The position numbers were made by a program, and so were the translations under genes. Positions 47,827 to 57,081 of a DNA stretch of 62,503 bases are shown here, in pieces (position 1 is the first letter of the stretch; the number at the start of each line of letters is the position of its first letter). A model generated the notes under the pieces. The model worked only from the letters and a program-made list of their open reading frames with translations, had not been told where the DNA came from and did no database searches. Origin of the DNA: a virus; the IMG/VR virus record IMGVR_UViG_3300027834_000006, positions 1 through 62,503 of that record. One strand, written 5' to 3'.

Positions 47827-48042
47827 ATGGCATTAGTTACGATTGGAGCACTGTGGAAAAATGAGGATAAGAATGGCAAAACGTATCTATCGGGGAGGAT
47901 AAATGACGATCTGAAGATATACATTTTCAAAAACGGTCCCTCAAGAAATCCCAACGCGCCTCAATATACGATTTATGAGGCGGCAGATCATGGAAGTAGG
48001 AGCAAACCTAAAAGCGAAGAATCAAACGATCCCCCTTTTTAA
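47827..48042 (+). CDS. Small protein with SSB-like C-terminal tip
   Basis: The 71-residue product starts 'MALVTIGALWKNEDKNGKTY' and 'LSGRINDDLKIYIFKNGPSR', a pattern close to DUF736-like small phage proteins with an OB-like beta sheet. It ends 'KSEESNDPPF', resembling the conserved tip of SSB (DDDIPF) that recruits repair and replication proteins. It may bind single strands or mimic SSB. AAGAAAGGAGTATGAATT precedes the ATG. Confidence 0.7.
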   Translation: MALVTIGALWKNEDKNGKTYLSGRINDDLKIYIFKNGPSRNPNAPQYTIYEAADHGSRSKPKSEESNDPPF

Positions 48043-48093
48043 CCGATGAAATGACGGTTGTTATCAGTGAAACCGAATAGAGGAGGCCATGCA

Positions 48094-48693
48094 TTGAGTA
48101 GAAAACGTGCGAAGAAACGAACAAAAACAAGGGAAGTCGTTCATGCTCCCGACGTTGCCGCGGTAAATCATATTACTCCGATAAACGTGTCAACTCCAAT
48201 GAAAATGAACAGACTTATTTTCCAGCAAATGTCTGAGGAATTGAAAGCTGAATGTCTCAACTATTACACGGTAACGAAAATCTTAAACTCCACAAAAAAC
48301 ATAAAGGGATTCCCGAACTACGCTGAGACCAAAAGAAGGTTCTCCGATGGCAGTCTGAAGTCAGTTGAACCCCCAATAGGCAAAAAACAAATCGATGGTG
48401 GTTCAATAAAGGCAGTGATACGCTTGTCGTTGGTGGATGGTGAAAAACACGACTTGCTTTTTAATGGGCAAAAGTATGGAATGACTGATTCATTTGACGT
48501 GGAGGGGTTGTGGACCGTAGAATATTATTTCTATGAAACCCATGGACTTGAGGGTTTGGGGGATTTTGTAATTAACGAAAAATCATACAAGGTTTGTTTG
48601 CCCACGGTTGGGCCAAAGTCCGCAGACATGCTGCTTTTTCATCAGAAAAAGACAAATAACATTGTTATTGGTATATGCCGTGAAAACAAATGA
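48094..48693 (+). CDS. Conserved-looking early protein, unknown
   Basis: A TTG at 48094 follows GAGGAGGCCATGCA and gives a 199-residue product with a basic N-terminus ('SRKRAKKRTKTREVVH'), a helical centre ('IFQQMSEELKAECLNYYTVT') and a beta-rich C-terminal half ('YYFYETHGLEGLGDFVI'). A longer upstream start is possible. No family was recognised. It lies just before the sigma factor gene. Confidence 0.65.
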   Translation: MSRKRAKKRTKTREVVHAPDVAAVNHITPINVSTPMKMNRLIFQQMSEELKAECLNYYTVTKILNSTKNIKGFPNYAETKRRFSDGSLKSVEPPIGKKQIDGGSIKAVIRLSLVDGEKHDLLFNGQKYGMTDSFDVEGLWTVEYYFYETHGLEGLGDFVINEKSYKVCLPTVGPKSADMLLFHQKKTNNIVIGICRENK

Positions 48694-49267
48694 GAACCAA
48701 GAAACCGACGAAGTATTGATGGCCCGGTTTTGCAAAGGTGATAAAGATGCATTCCGTGTGCTCTATGAACGCTATCAAAGAAAAATAATTAATCTTTTGT
48801 ATGAATTTACCAAAGAGAAACAACAGTCGGAAGATTTGTCTCAGGAAGTTTTTATCAGGATGATGTCACTCACCGATCGATACAAGGCGGAACTTGGCAA
48901 ATTTTCTGCTTGGTTGAATACAATAGCTAGGGGCGTAGGTTTAAATTATAAGAAAAAGATCAAGACCAGGAATAAGCATCTTAATGTACAGGCAAGAGTC
49001 TATTGGGAACAGATTGCATTTGGCAGGGTGTGGTCTCAAGATAGGATGAGCCGATACGGGGAGGCATGTGATTTATTGGACAGGGCTATTCTGTTGATGA
49101 CCCCGAATCAGGGTCGGATTTTCTTTATGAGACATAGATTAGACATGAACAACGAGGAGATCAGCGCCGCACTTAACATTTCAAATAGTGCGGTGCGCAA
49201 CAGGTTGAGACGTGCCAGGAAGAGAGCGGCGGAGTATCTAAAAGGGGTGAGAGAAGAGTTTGATTGA
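48680..49267 (+). CDS. ECF-type sigma factor
   Basis: The 195-residue product (GTG at 48680, overlapping the previous gene) has sigma region 2 ('DAFRVLYERYQRKIINLLYE', 'QSEDLSQEVFIRMM') and region 4 ('LLMTPNQGRIFFMRHRLDMN', 'NEEISAALNISNSAVRNRLR'), without regions 1 and 3: the ECF plan. Its place at the end of the early unit suggests that it redirects host polymerase to late phage promoters. An upstream ATG would overlap further and is less likely. Confidence 0.9.
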   Translation: MKTNENQETDEVLMARFCKGDKDAFRVLYERYQRKIINLLYEFTKEKQQSEDLSQEVFIRMMSLTDRYKAELGKFSAWLNTIARGVGLNYKKKIKTRNKHLNVQARVYWEQIAFGRVWSQDRMSRYGEACDLLDRAILLMTPNQGRIFFMRHRLDMNNEEISAALNISNSAVRNRLRRARKRAAEYLKGVREEFD

Positions 49268-49280
49268 CGGTTACCATCGT

Positions 49281-49298
49281 CGTGAAACAAACTTCACG
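49281..49298 (+). other. Short hairpin between sigma factor and membrane gene
   Basis: CGTGAA/TTCACG (49281-49286 and 49293-49298, 6-base loop) lies just before the AAAGGAGGT of the next gene. It has no T-run. It may influence translation of the downstream gene. Confidence 0.4.
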
Positions 49299-49315
49299 AA
49301 AGGAGGTATCAAATC

Positions 49316-49663
49316 ATGATAGAAGGAAAATTGGAAAGAATAATCTATGCGTTGGATCGTGGCATAAGCGATGAACTTGTGTGGCTGGTATCGGTGATCG
49401 CAGTGGCAGTGGTGGCAGTTCCTATGGTAATCCTGGTGTGTAGAGATATGATGAGAGCATTGGGTTTGCACAGAGACATCCCGCATAAATGGAGTGCCGC
49501 ATTCACGGTTTGTGCAATGTGGTCCGTGGCTTTTGTGTATTTCATAACGGGGAGTTTTATGCTGAAACCAATATTGGTTATTTTTGCGGTAGCTGTTGTG
49601 CTTTGCATGCTTTTATTGTCGAGAGCGGAAAGTGAGTATAAATTCACTGACAAAGGAGAATGA
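49316..49663 (+). CDS. Three-helix membrane protein (possible holin)
   Basis: The 115-residue product has three hydrophobic helices ('WLVSVIAVAVVAVPMVILVC', 'AAFTVCAMWSVAFVYFI', 'ILVIFAVAVVLCMLLLS') and a charged C-terminus, a class I holin-like layout. GAAAGGAGGTATCAAATC precedes the ATG. It is the last + strand gene and meets the endolysin gene tail to tail. Its place in the early unit argues somewhat against holin function. Confidence 0.6.
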   Translation: MIEGKLERIIYALDRGISDELVWLVSVIAVAVVAVPMVILVCRDMMRALGLHRDIPHKWSAAFTVCAMWSVAFVYFITGSFMLKPILVIFAVAVVLCMLLLSRAESEYKFTDKGE

Positions 49664-49685
49664 CGCAAATATCATCTCTTATGTG

Positions 49686-50153
49686 TTACCATCGTCTTTT
49701 GCCGCCGTCTGCTGTGTCAAGGTGGAATCCCCAGTCATATCGGTGAAACCCGGCGGGCCATGAATCCCTGAGATCATAATAGATCTCTTCGTGTAGTGTT
49801 TTTTGGGGGATTGCTTCCTTGACATCTACTGCCTCAAAATCAGTAGCACAGGGATAGTTCCTGCCCGGGCGGAACATATGACAAGAATCCCAGTTTACAG
49901 GCAATCCCAGATCTTTGTAAATCTGTTCGTGCCTGTCAGCGCAGCTCCAACCGCGGGAAAGGATGATCCTGATTGAATCCGTTTCGTGTCTCCCGTTTAA
50001 ACCCGCCCTGATCGTCTCTAGTGCCCACAATATCGGCATCATCCTGCTGATTATTGTTTCTATATTATACCGGTCATGAAACGGGCAATGCTTCCCGGTA
50101 CAATATATTTCATGTAGCTTGATGTGCGGAGTCAATAGCCGGTCTGAGTACAT
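49686..50153 (-). CDS. Endolysin, peptidase M15A-like
   Basis: The 155-residue product matches M15A (D-Ala-D-Ala carboxypeptidase-like) endolysins: 'IRIILSRGWSCADRHEQIY', 'DSCHMFRPGRNYPCATDFEA' (zinc His and Asp), and 'AGFHRYDWGFHLDTADGG' (final zinc His). It would cleave the peptide stems of the host cell wall. It is the last gene of the leftward unit in the circular map. No signal peptide is present, so a holin is needed. Confidence 0.85.
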   Translation of the reverse strand: MYSDRLLTPHIKLHEIYCTGKHCPFHDRYNIETIISRMMPILWALETIRAGLNGRHETDSIRIILSRGWSCADRHEQIYKDLGLPVNWDSCHMFRPGRNYPCATDFEAVDVKEAIPQKTLHEEIYYDLRDSWPAGFHRYDWGFHLDTADGGKRRW

Positions 50154-50163
50154 GGATTATGAC

Positions 50164-53100
50164 CTATTGATTTGGTGGTTTTAACAATTTGGTTGCCGGT
50201 TTTTTATTTGCTGATTGTTCTTTTTTGAATTGCTCTAAATCTTTCTTGTGTACCCGGTCGTCATGTTCTTTGTCCGCTTTTTCAATTTCTCTATGTAACA
50301 CACTGGCTTTCTTTTTGAATTCATCCATGAGACGTTTTGCGACTTCAGGCGTATATTTGTTGTCTCTTTTCAATTTATACATAACTTTTCTCACATCCTG
50401 CTGCATCATATATAATTGAGTTCTTTTGCGCTTGGATGATGGATCTCTTAAATAAGTAAAGGTAGCGGGTTTCATAATAGAAGACAGGACAAACCCAATA
50501 TCTTTCTGAAAATGTTTCCATGCTTCCTTCTGATCTTCTTTGTCGTCAATATACTCAAATACTCTCCAGATTTCTTTTGATATGTATTTCAATCTTTTAG
50601 CAGTTGATACCCCCGGGCTGTCTCCGGGAGTGTATATGTAATCATTTTTATCGTCTATGTTTCTTCCTAGATTGTAAGCTATCCTGTAAATAGGGTGAAT
50701 GTCCCATTTAAACGCATTTACTGCACCAATAAGCTTGTTATCTCCGTAATACATGGTCCTTGCTAATCGATTTAACTTGATTACATATTTTGGGATCATG
50801 GTCAGTGGGTTGGCAAACACCACAACACTTTCCTTGGTGCCTTCGTCCGTATCCACCGACTTGTAATATCGCCTTGCGAACTGATCTCTCTCATAACCCA
50901 GCATTTTGGTCATTACCACATCCATGCCACCCATAACTCCCGCCACGGTTGTCAACCCTCCACGAGCAATCAGCTTTTCCTGGGTAGTAAGATCTGCGTG
51001 CCTACCGGTCATGGTTTTGTATGGAACCTTAGCCATGTTTTTTGCCATAGAAGCATACAGCTTAGCCATAGTAATTTTGAATGTTCCGGTAAATAGAATC
51101 TTGTTCAGGTGCTTGGTGGTAGTCTTGGGAACATCTGCATAAGCTGAATGGAAAAAGGATGAGAGGTCAGCCGCTTCGCTAAGGGACATTTTCTTGCCAC
51201 GAGTCAAATAGCTGTTGCTCATTAGGCGTATAAGCGTATCGCCCATCCAGGCTGTTTCCCAGAGTACTTCATATACTGGTTTTACTATTGATTTGTTTCT
51301 TTTTGCCATACCAAGAAACATTTCACCCAGGGTGGTTTCCGAGTATGCCTCCATAAGATTTTTAGTGGTTTTCCACGGCAGGTCAAAGGGCTTAGAAGAT
51401 AACCCTTCACCCAGTATATCGTAATACTCTTTGGGTTTGGTCGCCATCAGCCTTATGGCGTGATAGAGGTCTCGTCCCACTCCGTATGGATTCAGACTAT
51501 CGTAACTTCTCAATGCTATATGCTGAAAGGTATCGTAATACGGGAGAAACAATGGTTTGGCAAATTGCCACATCTTTACCATAGAGAATGTCTTGCCTAT
51601 CCAGTTCTGGTGAGAAGTCTGGGCGTTCCAATTGTATATCCAATCCTTGAAAGCCGGATGTATGTAGGAGTCCGCAAAAAGAGGCGCCACCCTTCCATCT
51701 ATTCTGGAGAACCCGGCAGGTATGTTGGCCTTCTTCAGTCCTTTCATGGGAACCAGGAGACCTTCCGCACGCCCCGCGTTCTTTATGTCCAGCACGGCGA
51801 AATCTTTAGCCATTTTGCGGGAGTAACTTGCTATAACATCAAAGACATTTATCTTGTTCTTTTCTATGGCACCTGATTCTACTAGGTCGGCAATGGCTAT
51901 TGTTTTTCTCTTTTTTAAGTTTGCTAACCTAAGTGCTTTAGTTGCGGCACCCCGGTTTACCAATCCCTGCTCAAACCACATGCCATAGGGAATATGCACA
52001 TACTCCAATTTCCCCAGTCGATCAATGATCTCTTTATTTTCCTTTATGGTTTTTTTTAGTATTTCATGGACTTGTTTCACGTTCTTTGGATTGTATTTTG
52101 TTTCCTTCGGTAATCGGATTCCCAATTTAGCTAAATCATTTTTGGTGAACCTTGTTATACTGCCGTCCAGTATATCCTTTTGTGTTTTTTCCATGCGCAA
52201 TATGTCGTCTTCAAACTGAACAATCATATTGTTTTTGAAATCAGGGTTCGCACCCCGTTTTCTATATGCTTTTTGGCTATCTGCAAAAAACTTTTGCAAT
52301 CGCTTTACGGCTCCACCCAGTTTATCTTGGGTTTGCTGGGGAAGTTTAGCGAATTCACCCTTGGACAACTCCGCATTCAGAACGATGTCCGAGAGATCAT
52401 TGTGTGTGAATCTCTCGCTCTCTTTCGCAAGAGGTTTCTTTAATACTCGAATACCCGTCCTGCCTAATTTGCTTATATCCTTCATGACGCTATTGCCGTA
52501 TTCCTCTACGGTTTCCATCATGGAATATATATTGGATATCTTCCTTCCGGTTTCGGGCTTCTTCATGTCTTCCCATGGTTTGCGCACTCCCCACCATCTG
52601 GTTCGTAATCGCATTTCGCTTGCTGTTGGTTCCACGCCCTCTCTTTTGGCTGCTTTCTTCATGAACCATTTCTCTGCTCCACCAAACATGGAGCCCATAT
52701 ACTCACCACTGTCTTCAAGGGCTTGTTCCTCGGTGGATTTTTTGCCCCAATGCTCTTTGAGCCATTTGTCGGCGGCTTTTTCACCATGTTCTGATTTTAT
52801 TTTCCTATATGATTCCAGCGTTTTTTCCGTTACCTTGTATCCCCCTCCTTTGCTTACTGTGAAATCAACACCAGAAGTTTCCCTGATATCCTTTGACATT
52901 CTGTCTGTGACCTTTTTGTTCGTCCATAATTCCGGCCTCTCGGCGTCTGGACGTGGCTTGACGTATTCTCCCTGTCTTATCTTGCCTCCTTGTTTTTCCC
53001 AATCACGTATCCCCTGTTCATAAGATACTTCTTTTCGTGGCCCGCTTTCGGTGATTATGGTATCTTTCTTGGTGGGTGTGACAAGGGTTTTACCGGGGGG

Positions 53101-54255
53101 CTGCAATGTTTTGGGCGAAGTCTTTGCGGCTTTGAGACTCTCTACTTTTCCGGCGTACTCGGCTAGCTTGTCCTCCACACCTTTTTTCGAGAACTTGCTC
53201 AAAGGTATTTCCAGGGTAGATCTGTCTATGGGTTCATGAACATTAACGTAATCTTCCCATCCCTTTTTTTTGAGTATCTCTTCCCGCTCGATCACTCCTC
53301 CGAATTTTCCTCCCGCGTCCTCCACGATCTTCTTCATTTCCAGTTCGGTGAATTTAGTGCCCGGTACTTTCTCGGCTGCCTTGGTGACTTTGGGAGCACG
53401 TGAAATATTACGTCCCTTTAACTCCATTTTGGCCGGAACCTTGCCCATGGCATCCTTTGTTTGCTTAACTAAGTCGAGAATCTTTTCGCCTTCTGGAGGC
53501 AATTTTTCTTTGGATGCTTTTGTAATGATATCGTCTAAAGTCTTGGTGACCGTACTTTTTTTTCGCACCAAGGTTTCGAGAGGATATTTGAGGATCTTTT
53601 CAAGACGAGGGAACGACTTCAGTAGCATACCCCCGGCCTTAATACCTTTGCCGAATAGATAAAATTCTGCTGCTTTGCCAAGTTCGCCCAATACGTCCTC
53701 AAGCTTTGTCTCTGGAGTGCTGTCTTCCGGTATGGGTGATTTATATGGTACACCAAGAACATGTTCGGGAAGAGAAAATAGCCCCCCCGGTTTCTCTCCC
53801 GTGCTACGGTCTTCCGGCAGGGGTGTCTCCTGACTCTTACCTGGAATGATCGCTGGGAGATCCATGAACTTCTCGCGTTCCTCGGGGTATAGTAATTTGG
53901 TAAAGGGCGTCATCTCAAGGAATTCTTTTGTCCCTGGACCCGTCAATAGTTCTGTGGGGCTCGGTTGATACTGTAGCCCTTTCTCTAGGAGCTGTTCTTT
54001 GGACCCTGCTGCAATTTGTCTGGGAATATTGGCGAATGCCCCCCAGGGTCCAGGCTCCACAGTAGGCTCAGGTCTATGCTCCAAAACATCGTAAAGACTT
54101 TTTGTGGGTGTCTTCTTTTGTGCAACTTTTTTGCTTTCTTGTTTGACCACCGCTGTATGCTTTTGTGTAACTGGTTCTGAGGGGGCACCCTGTTTGGCCG
54201 TGGGTGTTCCCTCCATAACATCGAACAAGCTTTTGGACGATTTGTTATCTGGCAT
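50164..54255 (-). CDS. Very large internal virion / polyvalent protein
   Basis: The 1363-residue product is the largest complete protein here. The N-terminal ~450 residues are disordered and Lys/Pro-rich ('KQESKKVAQKKTPTKSLYDV'), the middle is helical ('NAELSKGEFAKLPQQTQDKL'), and the C-terminal third has several helical and weakly hydrophobic segments ('LTTVAGVMGGMDVVMTKMLG'). This resembles internal ejection proteins or polyvalent proteins carried into the cell with the DNA. It lies next to tail genes and the endolysin. No catalytic motif was secured. Confidence 0.75.
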   Translation of the reverse strand: MPDNKSSKSLFDVMEGTPTAKQGAPSEPVTQKHTAVVKQESKKVAQKKTPTKSLYDVLEHRPEPTVEPGPWGAFANIPRQIAAGSKEQLLEKGLQYQPSPTELLTGPGTKEFLEMTPFTKLLYPEEREKFMDLPAIIPGKSQETPLPEDRSTGEKPGGLFSLPEHVLGVPYKSPIPEDSTPETKLEDVLGELGKAAEFYLFGKGIKAGGMLLKSFPRLEKILKYPLETLVRKKSTVTKTLDDIITKASKEKLPPEGEKILDLVKQTKDAMGKVPAKMELKGRNISRAPKVTKAAEKVPGTKFTELEMKKIVEDAGGKFGGVIEREEILKKKGWEDYVNVHEPIDRSTLEIPLSKFSKKGVEDKLAEYAGKVESLKAAKTSPKTLQPPGKTLVTPTKKDTIITESGPRKEVSYEQGIRDWEKQGGKIRQGEYVKPRPDAERPELWTNKKVTDRMSKDIRETSGVDFTVSKGGGYKVTEKTLESYRKIKSEHGEKAADKWLKEHWGKKSTEEQALEDSGEYMGSMFGGAEKWFMKKAAKREGVEPTASEMRLRTRWWGVRKPWEDMKKPETGRKISNIYSMMETVEEYGNSVMKDISKLGRTGIRVLKKPLAKESERFTHNDLSDIVLNAELSKGEFAKLPQQTQDKLGGAVKRLQKFFADSQKAYRKRGANPDFKNNMIVQFEDDILRMEKTQKDILDGSITRFTKNDLAKLGIRLPKETKYNPKNVKQVHEILKKTIKENKEIIDRLGKLEYVHIPYGMWFEQGLVNRGAATKALRLANLKKRKTIAIADLVESGAIEKNKINVFDVIASYSRKMAKDFAVLDIKNAGRAEGLLVPMKGLKKANIPAGFSRIDGRVAPLFADSYIHPAFKDWIYNWNAQTSHQNWIGKTFSMVKMWQFAKPLFLPYYDTFQHIALRSYDSLNPYGVGRDLYHAIRLMATKPKEYYDILGEGLSSKPFDLPWKTTKNLMEAYSETTLGEMFLGMAKRNKSIVKPVYEVLWETAWMGDTLIRLMSNSYLTRGKKMSLSEAADLSSFFHSAYADVPKTTTKHLNKILFTGTFKITMAKLYASMAKNMAKVPYKTMTGRHADLTTQEKLIARGGLTTVAGVMGGMDVVMTKMLGYERDQFARRYYKSVDTDEGTKESVVVFANPLTMIPKYVIKLNRLARTMYYGDNKLIGAVNAFKWDIHPIYRIAYNLGRNIDDKNDYIYTPGDSPGVSTAKRLKYISKEIWRVFEYIDDKEDQKEAWKHFQKDIGFVLSSIMKPATFTYLRDPSSKRKRTQLYMMQQDVRKVMYKLKRDNKYTPEVAKRLMDEFKKKASVLHREIEKADKEHDDRVHKKDLEQFKKEQSANKKPATKLLKPPNQ

Positions 54256-55534
54256 ATTTTTTACCGGTATATTTGTAGCCTTTTGTTTTTTCCATGATTT
54301 CTATGATTTCTTCTACTGTTCTTGTGTTCCTGGGATCACGCAAGGTCGCCTCTATCTCTTCATCCCCGAAGACCTGCTGTTCTCGTCCAAACATCTCATT
54401 CCAGAAATCTTTCAAAAACCCTGTTAACCCTTTGCCGCCTTCTTTGTATAGATCGTCATCACCTATTTCCGATACCGTTACCCCTCTTTTTTTAGCCAAC
54501 CGTTCCCTGCCCATTCGTTTCATCTCGTCACCAGAAATGAAATCATACACTATCGGTTGTCCTTCATCGTCAACGGCTTCTTTGTCGTAAAACATTGCGC
54601 CTTGTGTCGCGCCGAATTCTCCCTTGATGATTTTCACATCAATTTTTTCATTGCTTAATTTTTTGAGATTTATTGCTTCGTGTTCCCCGGTGCCTCTATT
54701 TATTTTTACCAGTGTATTCCCTTTAATGTAAGTAGTATAGTTGTTTTTGTTTTGTCCCGAATGAGCTAAACGTGCCTTAAAATCACTTGCTCCGGGATGT
54801 TCGGCTCGATAACCCTTTATGAACTCGGCTTTCTCCTTCGCTGCCCTACTTTCTCTGATTTGTTTTCCGCCCGGTGCCACTAGCTCATCTTTTTCGCCCA
54901 TCTTTATATTTTTAATTAAATTCCCCATGGGAATACCGGCATCTTTAAGTTGGGTTGGGGTCATGAACAATGCCATCCTGGGGTCATTCACGGAAGTAGG
55001 TCGCTCAGGGTTTTTTATGCCGGTTAATTCGTGCAGGGGTTTTTCTGCTTCTTCGGGTGATATTATTATCTCTTGACCTCCACCCACATCGACACTGATA
55101 CCCTCCTGTCCTTCTGGTGCTGACCAATCTTTTTCACCCATTAATTTCACTGCGTCAGCTATAGATACTTCAGGGGTTGCACCAAAAACGTCAGCCATTT
55201 CTTCTATGTCGGCAACATCCATGCCACGCTGTCTCATGAAAGCATCTTTTACCATAGATGTTTTGAGAAGTTCTTTGGCCTTTTTGGGATCGCTATCTGC
55301 AACCGAGAAAAAGTATTGCATTGACTGAACGTCTCGTTCTTCTGCTTTCCTCCTTTTTTCGGTTGATCTTGCCAGGGGCTCGGATGTTAGCAAATTAACA
55401 AAGGGTATAGGTTCTGTAGCTCCTGCCAGTGCTCTCTGCCAAAAAGGTACTTTCGGATAAGGCTCAGGGGGATCATTTGATTCTTGAGGCGGAGCCGGGG
55501 CTTTCAATTCAGATGATTCATTTTCATTCGCCAT
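54245..55534 (-). CDS. Virion protein, disordered N-terminus, possibly ejected
   Basis: The 429-residue product has an N-terminus rich in Pro/Glu, then 'VPFWQRALAGATEPIPFVNL', helical and Glu/Lys-rich middle parts, and a short C-terminal helix pair. Its stop overlaps the start of the 1363-residue gene, so the two are translated together and probably form one internal virion complex. GAGGTGACAA precedes the ATG. No family was recognised. Confidence 0.7.
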   Translation of the reverse strand: MANENESSELKAPAPPQESNDPPEPYPKVPFWQRALAGATEPIPFVNLLTSEPLARSTEKRRKAEERDVQSMQYFFSVADSDPKKAKELLKTSMVKDAFMRQRGMDVADIEEMADVFGATPEVSIADAVKLMGEKDWSAPEGQEGISVDVGGGQEIIISPEEAEKPLHELTGIKNPERPTSVNDPRMALFMTPTQLKDAGIPMGNLIKNIKMGEKDELVAPGGKQIRESRAAKEKAEFIKGYRAEHPGASDFKARLAHSGQNKNNYTTYIKGNTLVKINRGTGEHEAINLKKLSNEKIDVKIIKGEFGATQGAMFYDKEAVDDEGQPIVYDFISGDEMKRMGRERLAKKRGVTVSEIGDDDLYKEGGKGLTGFLKDFWNEMFGREQQVFGDEEIEATLRDPRNTRTVEEIIEIMEKTKGYKYTGKKYAR

Positions 55535-55555
55535 TTGTCACCTCGTATGAATGGT

Positions 55556-56050
55556 TTATTTTGTGCTCTTTAGCTTTGGCGTATCCACCGCCGGTAGGGG
55601 TAATTTTTTGTTGATGTAGCCCTCTGCAACTGTTCCGGCTAAGTCGGTGGCCGCAACTTGTCCGGGAGAATCCCTTTTGACTTTAGTTTTCTGACTCGGC
55701 GCGATGGGCAAACCGGCTATCATCTTCATCGCCTGAAGCGTTGTTTGTCTCTTCATTTCTGCTATATTTTTCAAAGCCTGCTGCATTGCTGTTTCATTGG
55801 TGCTCCTTTGAAGAGAAGCTCTTTCTCCGGCCCCCATCCCCGTTCTGCCTGCCATTTCCAGTATTGACTGAGTCTGCAATCCTCGTTGTTTCTCGGCCTG
55901 ATCCATGGCAGATTGTCCCAGAAGCCTGGTCAAGTCTGTTTCCTGCCCCCTAGCCATGGGAGCCGTGTCAGTTCCATGGTATCTCCATACTTGTTCCTGA
56001 CCTGGAAGCAATGTTGGCTTTGATGAACTTCTCGATCCTCCACCACCCAT
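55556..56050 (-). CDS. Virion-cluster paralogue A
   Basis: The start at 56050 follows AAGGAGGGTCGAATT. The 164-residue product begins 'MGGGGSRSSSKPTLLPGQEQ' and shares with the next gene the segments 'VWRYHGTDTAPMARGQET' and 'QRGLQTQSILEMAGRTGMGA'. It ends with a Lys/Pro-rich tail. It is probably a minor virion protein of the internal complex. Confidence 0.72.
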   Translation of the reverse strand: MGGGGSRSSSKPTLLPGQEQVWRYHGTDTAPMARGQETDLTRLLGQSAMDQAEKQRGLQTQSILEMAGRTGMGAGERASLQRSTNETAMQQALKNIAEMKRQTTLQAMKMIAGLPIAPSQKTKVKRDSPGQVAATDLAGTVAEGYINKKLPLPAVDTPKLKSTK

Positions 56051-56078
56051 AATTCGACCCTCCTTATTATCAAGCCCG

Positions 56079-56591
56079 TTACATTGATTCTGGGTAAGCT
56101 CCGGCTGCGCCACCTGCGGCAGCAACCGCTACAACTGGAGCCGCTGCGCCTGCTGTGCCAACCGTTATGGCTGCCCCTGCCGCTCCCAGGGCGACCTTCT
56201 TCCAAGGAGAACCCTTTCGGGTCTTGGTTTTCATGCTTGGACTTATAGGCAGACCTGCCACCATATTCATTGCCTGAAAAGCAGTCAACCGTCTCATCTC
56301 GGCTATGCCTACCAGTGCTTGTTCCATCGCCACCCTGCCCGCACCTCTTTGAAGTGAGGCTATTTCACCAACGCCCATCCCTGTTCTTCCCGCCATTTCT
56401 ATGATCCCCTGGGTTTGCAAACCCCTTTGTTTCTCGGATTCATCCATTGCTGATTGTTCTAGCAACCTTGTGAGGGGAGTTTCCTGCCCCCTAGCCATGG
56501 GAGCCGTGTCGGTTCCATGGTATCTCCATACTTGTTCCTGCCCGGCATGTAGTACCGGTCTTGATGAGCTGCTTGCACCTCCGCCACCCAT
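56079..56591 (-). CDS. Virion-cluster paralogue B with hydrophobic tail
   Basis: The 170-residue product is a tandem paralogue of the previous gene ('MGGGGASSSSRPVLHAGQEQ', 'RLLEQSAMDESEKQRGLQTQ'). In contrast it ends in a long Ala/Gly-rich hydrophobic stretch ('ALGAAGAAITVGTAGAAAPV') that could insert into a membrane, as expected for a protein helping DNA cross the host envelope. GGAGGATTAGACT precedes the ATG. Confidence 0.72.
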   Translation of the reverse strand: MGGGGASSSSRPVLHAGQEQVWRYHGTDTAPMARGQETPLTRLLEQSAMDESEKQRGLQTQGIIEMAGRTGMGVGEIASLQRGAGRVAMEQALVGIAEMRRLTAFQAMNMVAGLPISPSMKTKTRKGSPWKKVALGAAGAAITVGTAGAAAPVVAVAAAGGAAGAYPESM

Positions 56592-56594
56592 AGT

Positions 56595-57065
56595 CTAATC
56601 CTCCTTTTTCGGAAAAGCTTTTACGTAGATCTTTTCATCCGAAACTAAAAAATCGTATTTTCTACACCAAAGATCTGACTTCGCACCACTATGCAAGATA
56701 ACGTCTTTCAACTCAACGTCGGTTCTGCTCTGTACTGCATGGCACATGGCATCCATTATTTTAAGTCCTTCAGGCTGAGAGTTTACCAGATACCCGTGAT
56801 GAAAAAATATATCATTATCGGTGGTTATATAAATATTGGCATAACCTATATATTTTTTATGCTCGTCATAATCAATATACTGATTGGTGGAACCTTCCGA
56901 TATGACCAGTGTGTGCCTTGCCGGAGAGAATGCTTCACCAAAACAATCCCATTCGGGTCTGACAGTAATCCTAGCATATTCCATAACCATATCAAATATC
57001 TCTTTGGGTGAATCGAGTTCGTCAATAAATTCCAGATAGATTGTATCGGTGACCATTCGTTTCAT
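56595..57065 (-). CDS. Conserved-looking virion-cluster protein, unknown
   Basis: The 156-residue product is alpha/beta ('TIYLEFIDELDSPKEIFDMV', 'KYIGYANIYITTDNDIFFHH', 'VELKDVILHSGAKSDLWCRK'). No catalytic motif was recognised. GGAGGGATACA precedes the ATG. It lies between FN3-like and paralogue genes. Confidence 0.68.
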   Translation of the reverse strand: MKRMVTDTIYLEFIDELDSPKEIFDMVMEYARITVRPEWDCFGEAFSPARHTLVISEGSTNQYIDYDEHKKYIGYANIYITTDNDIFFHHGYLVNSQPEGLKIMDAMCHAVQSRTDVELKDVILHSGAKSDLWCRKYDFLVSDEKIYVKAFPKKED

Positions 57066-57081
57066 TGTATCCCTCCAATGA

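Noticed and set aside
49270-49696. 12-base direct repeat GTTACCATCGTC around the last membrane gene
   Set aside because: A 12-base match is expected many times by chance in 62 kb, and one copy is simply the end of the endolysin gene.
52229-53023. 264-codon + strand frame opposite the 1363-residue gene
   Set aside because: No binding site, unusual composition, and it lies entirely inside a well-supported virion gene.
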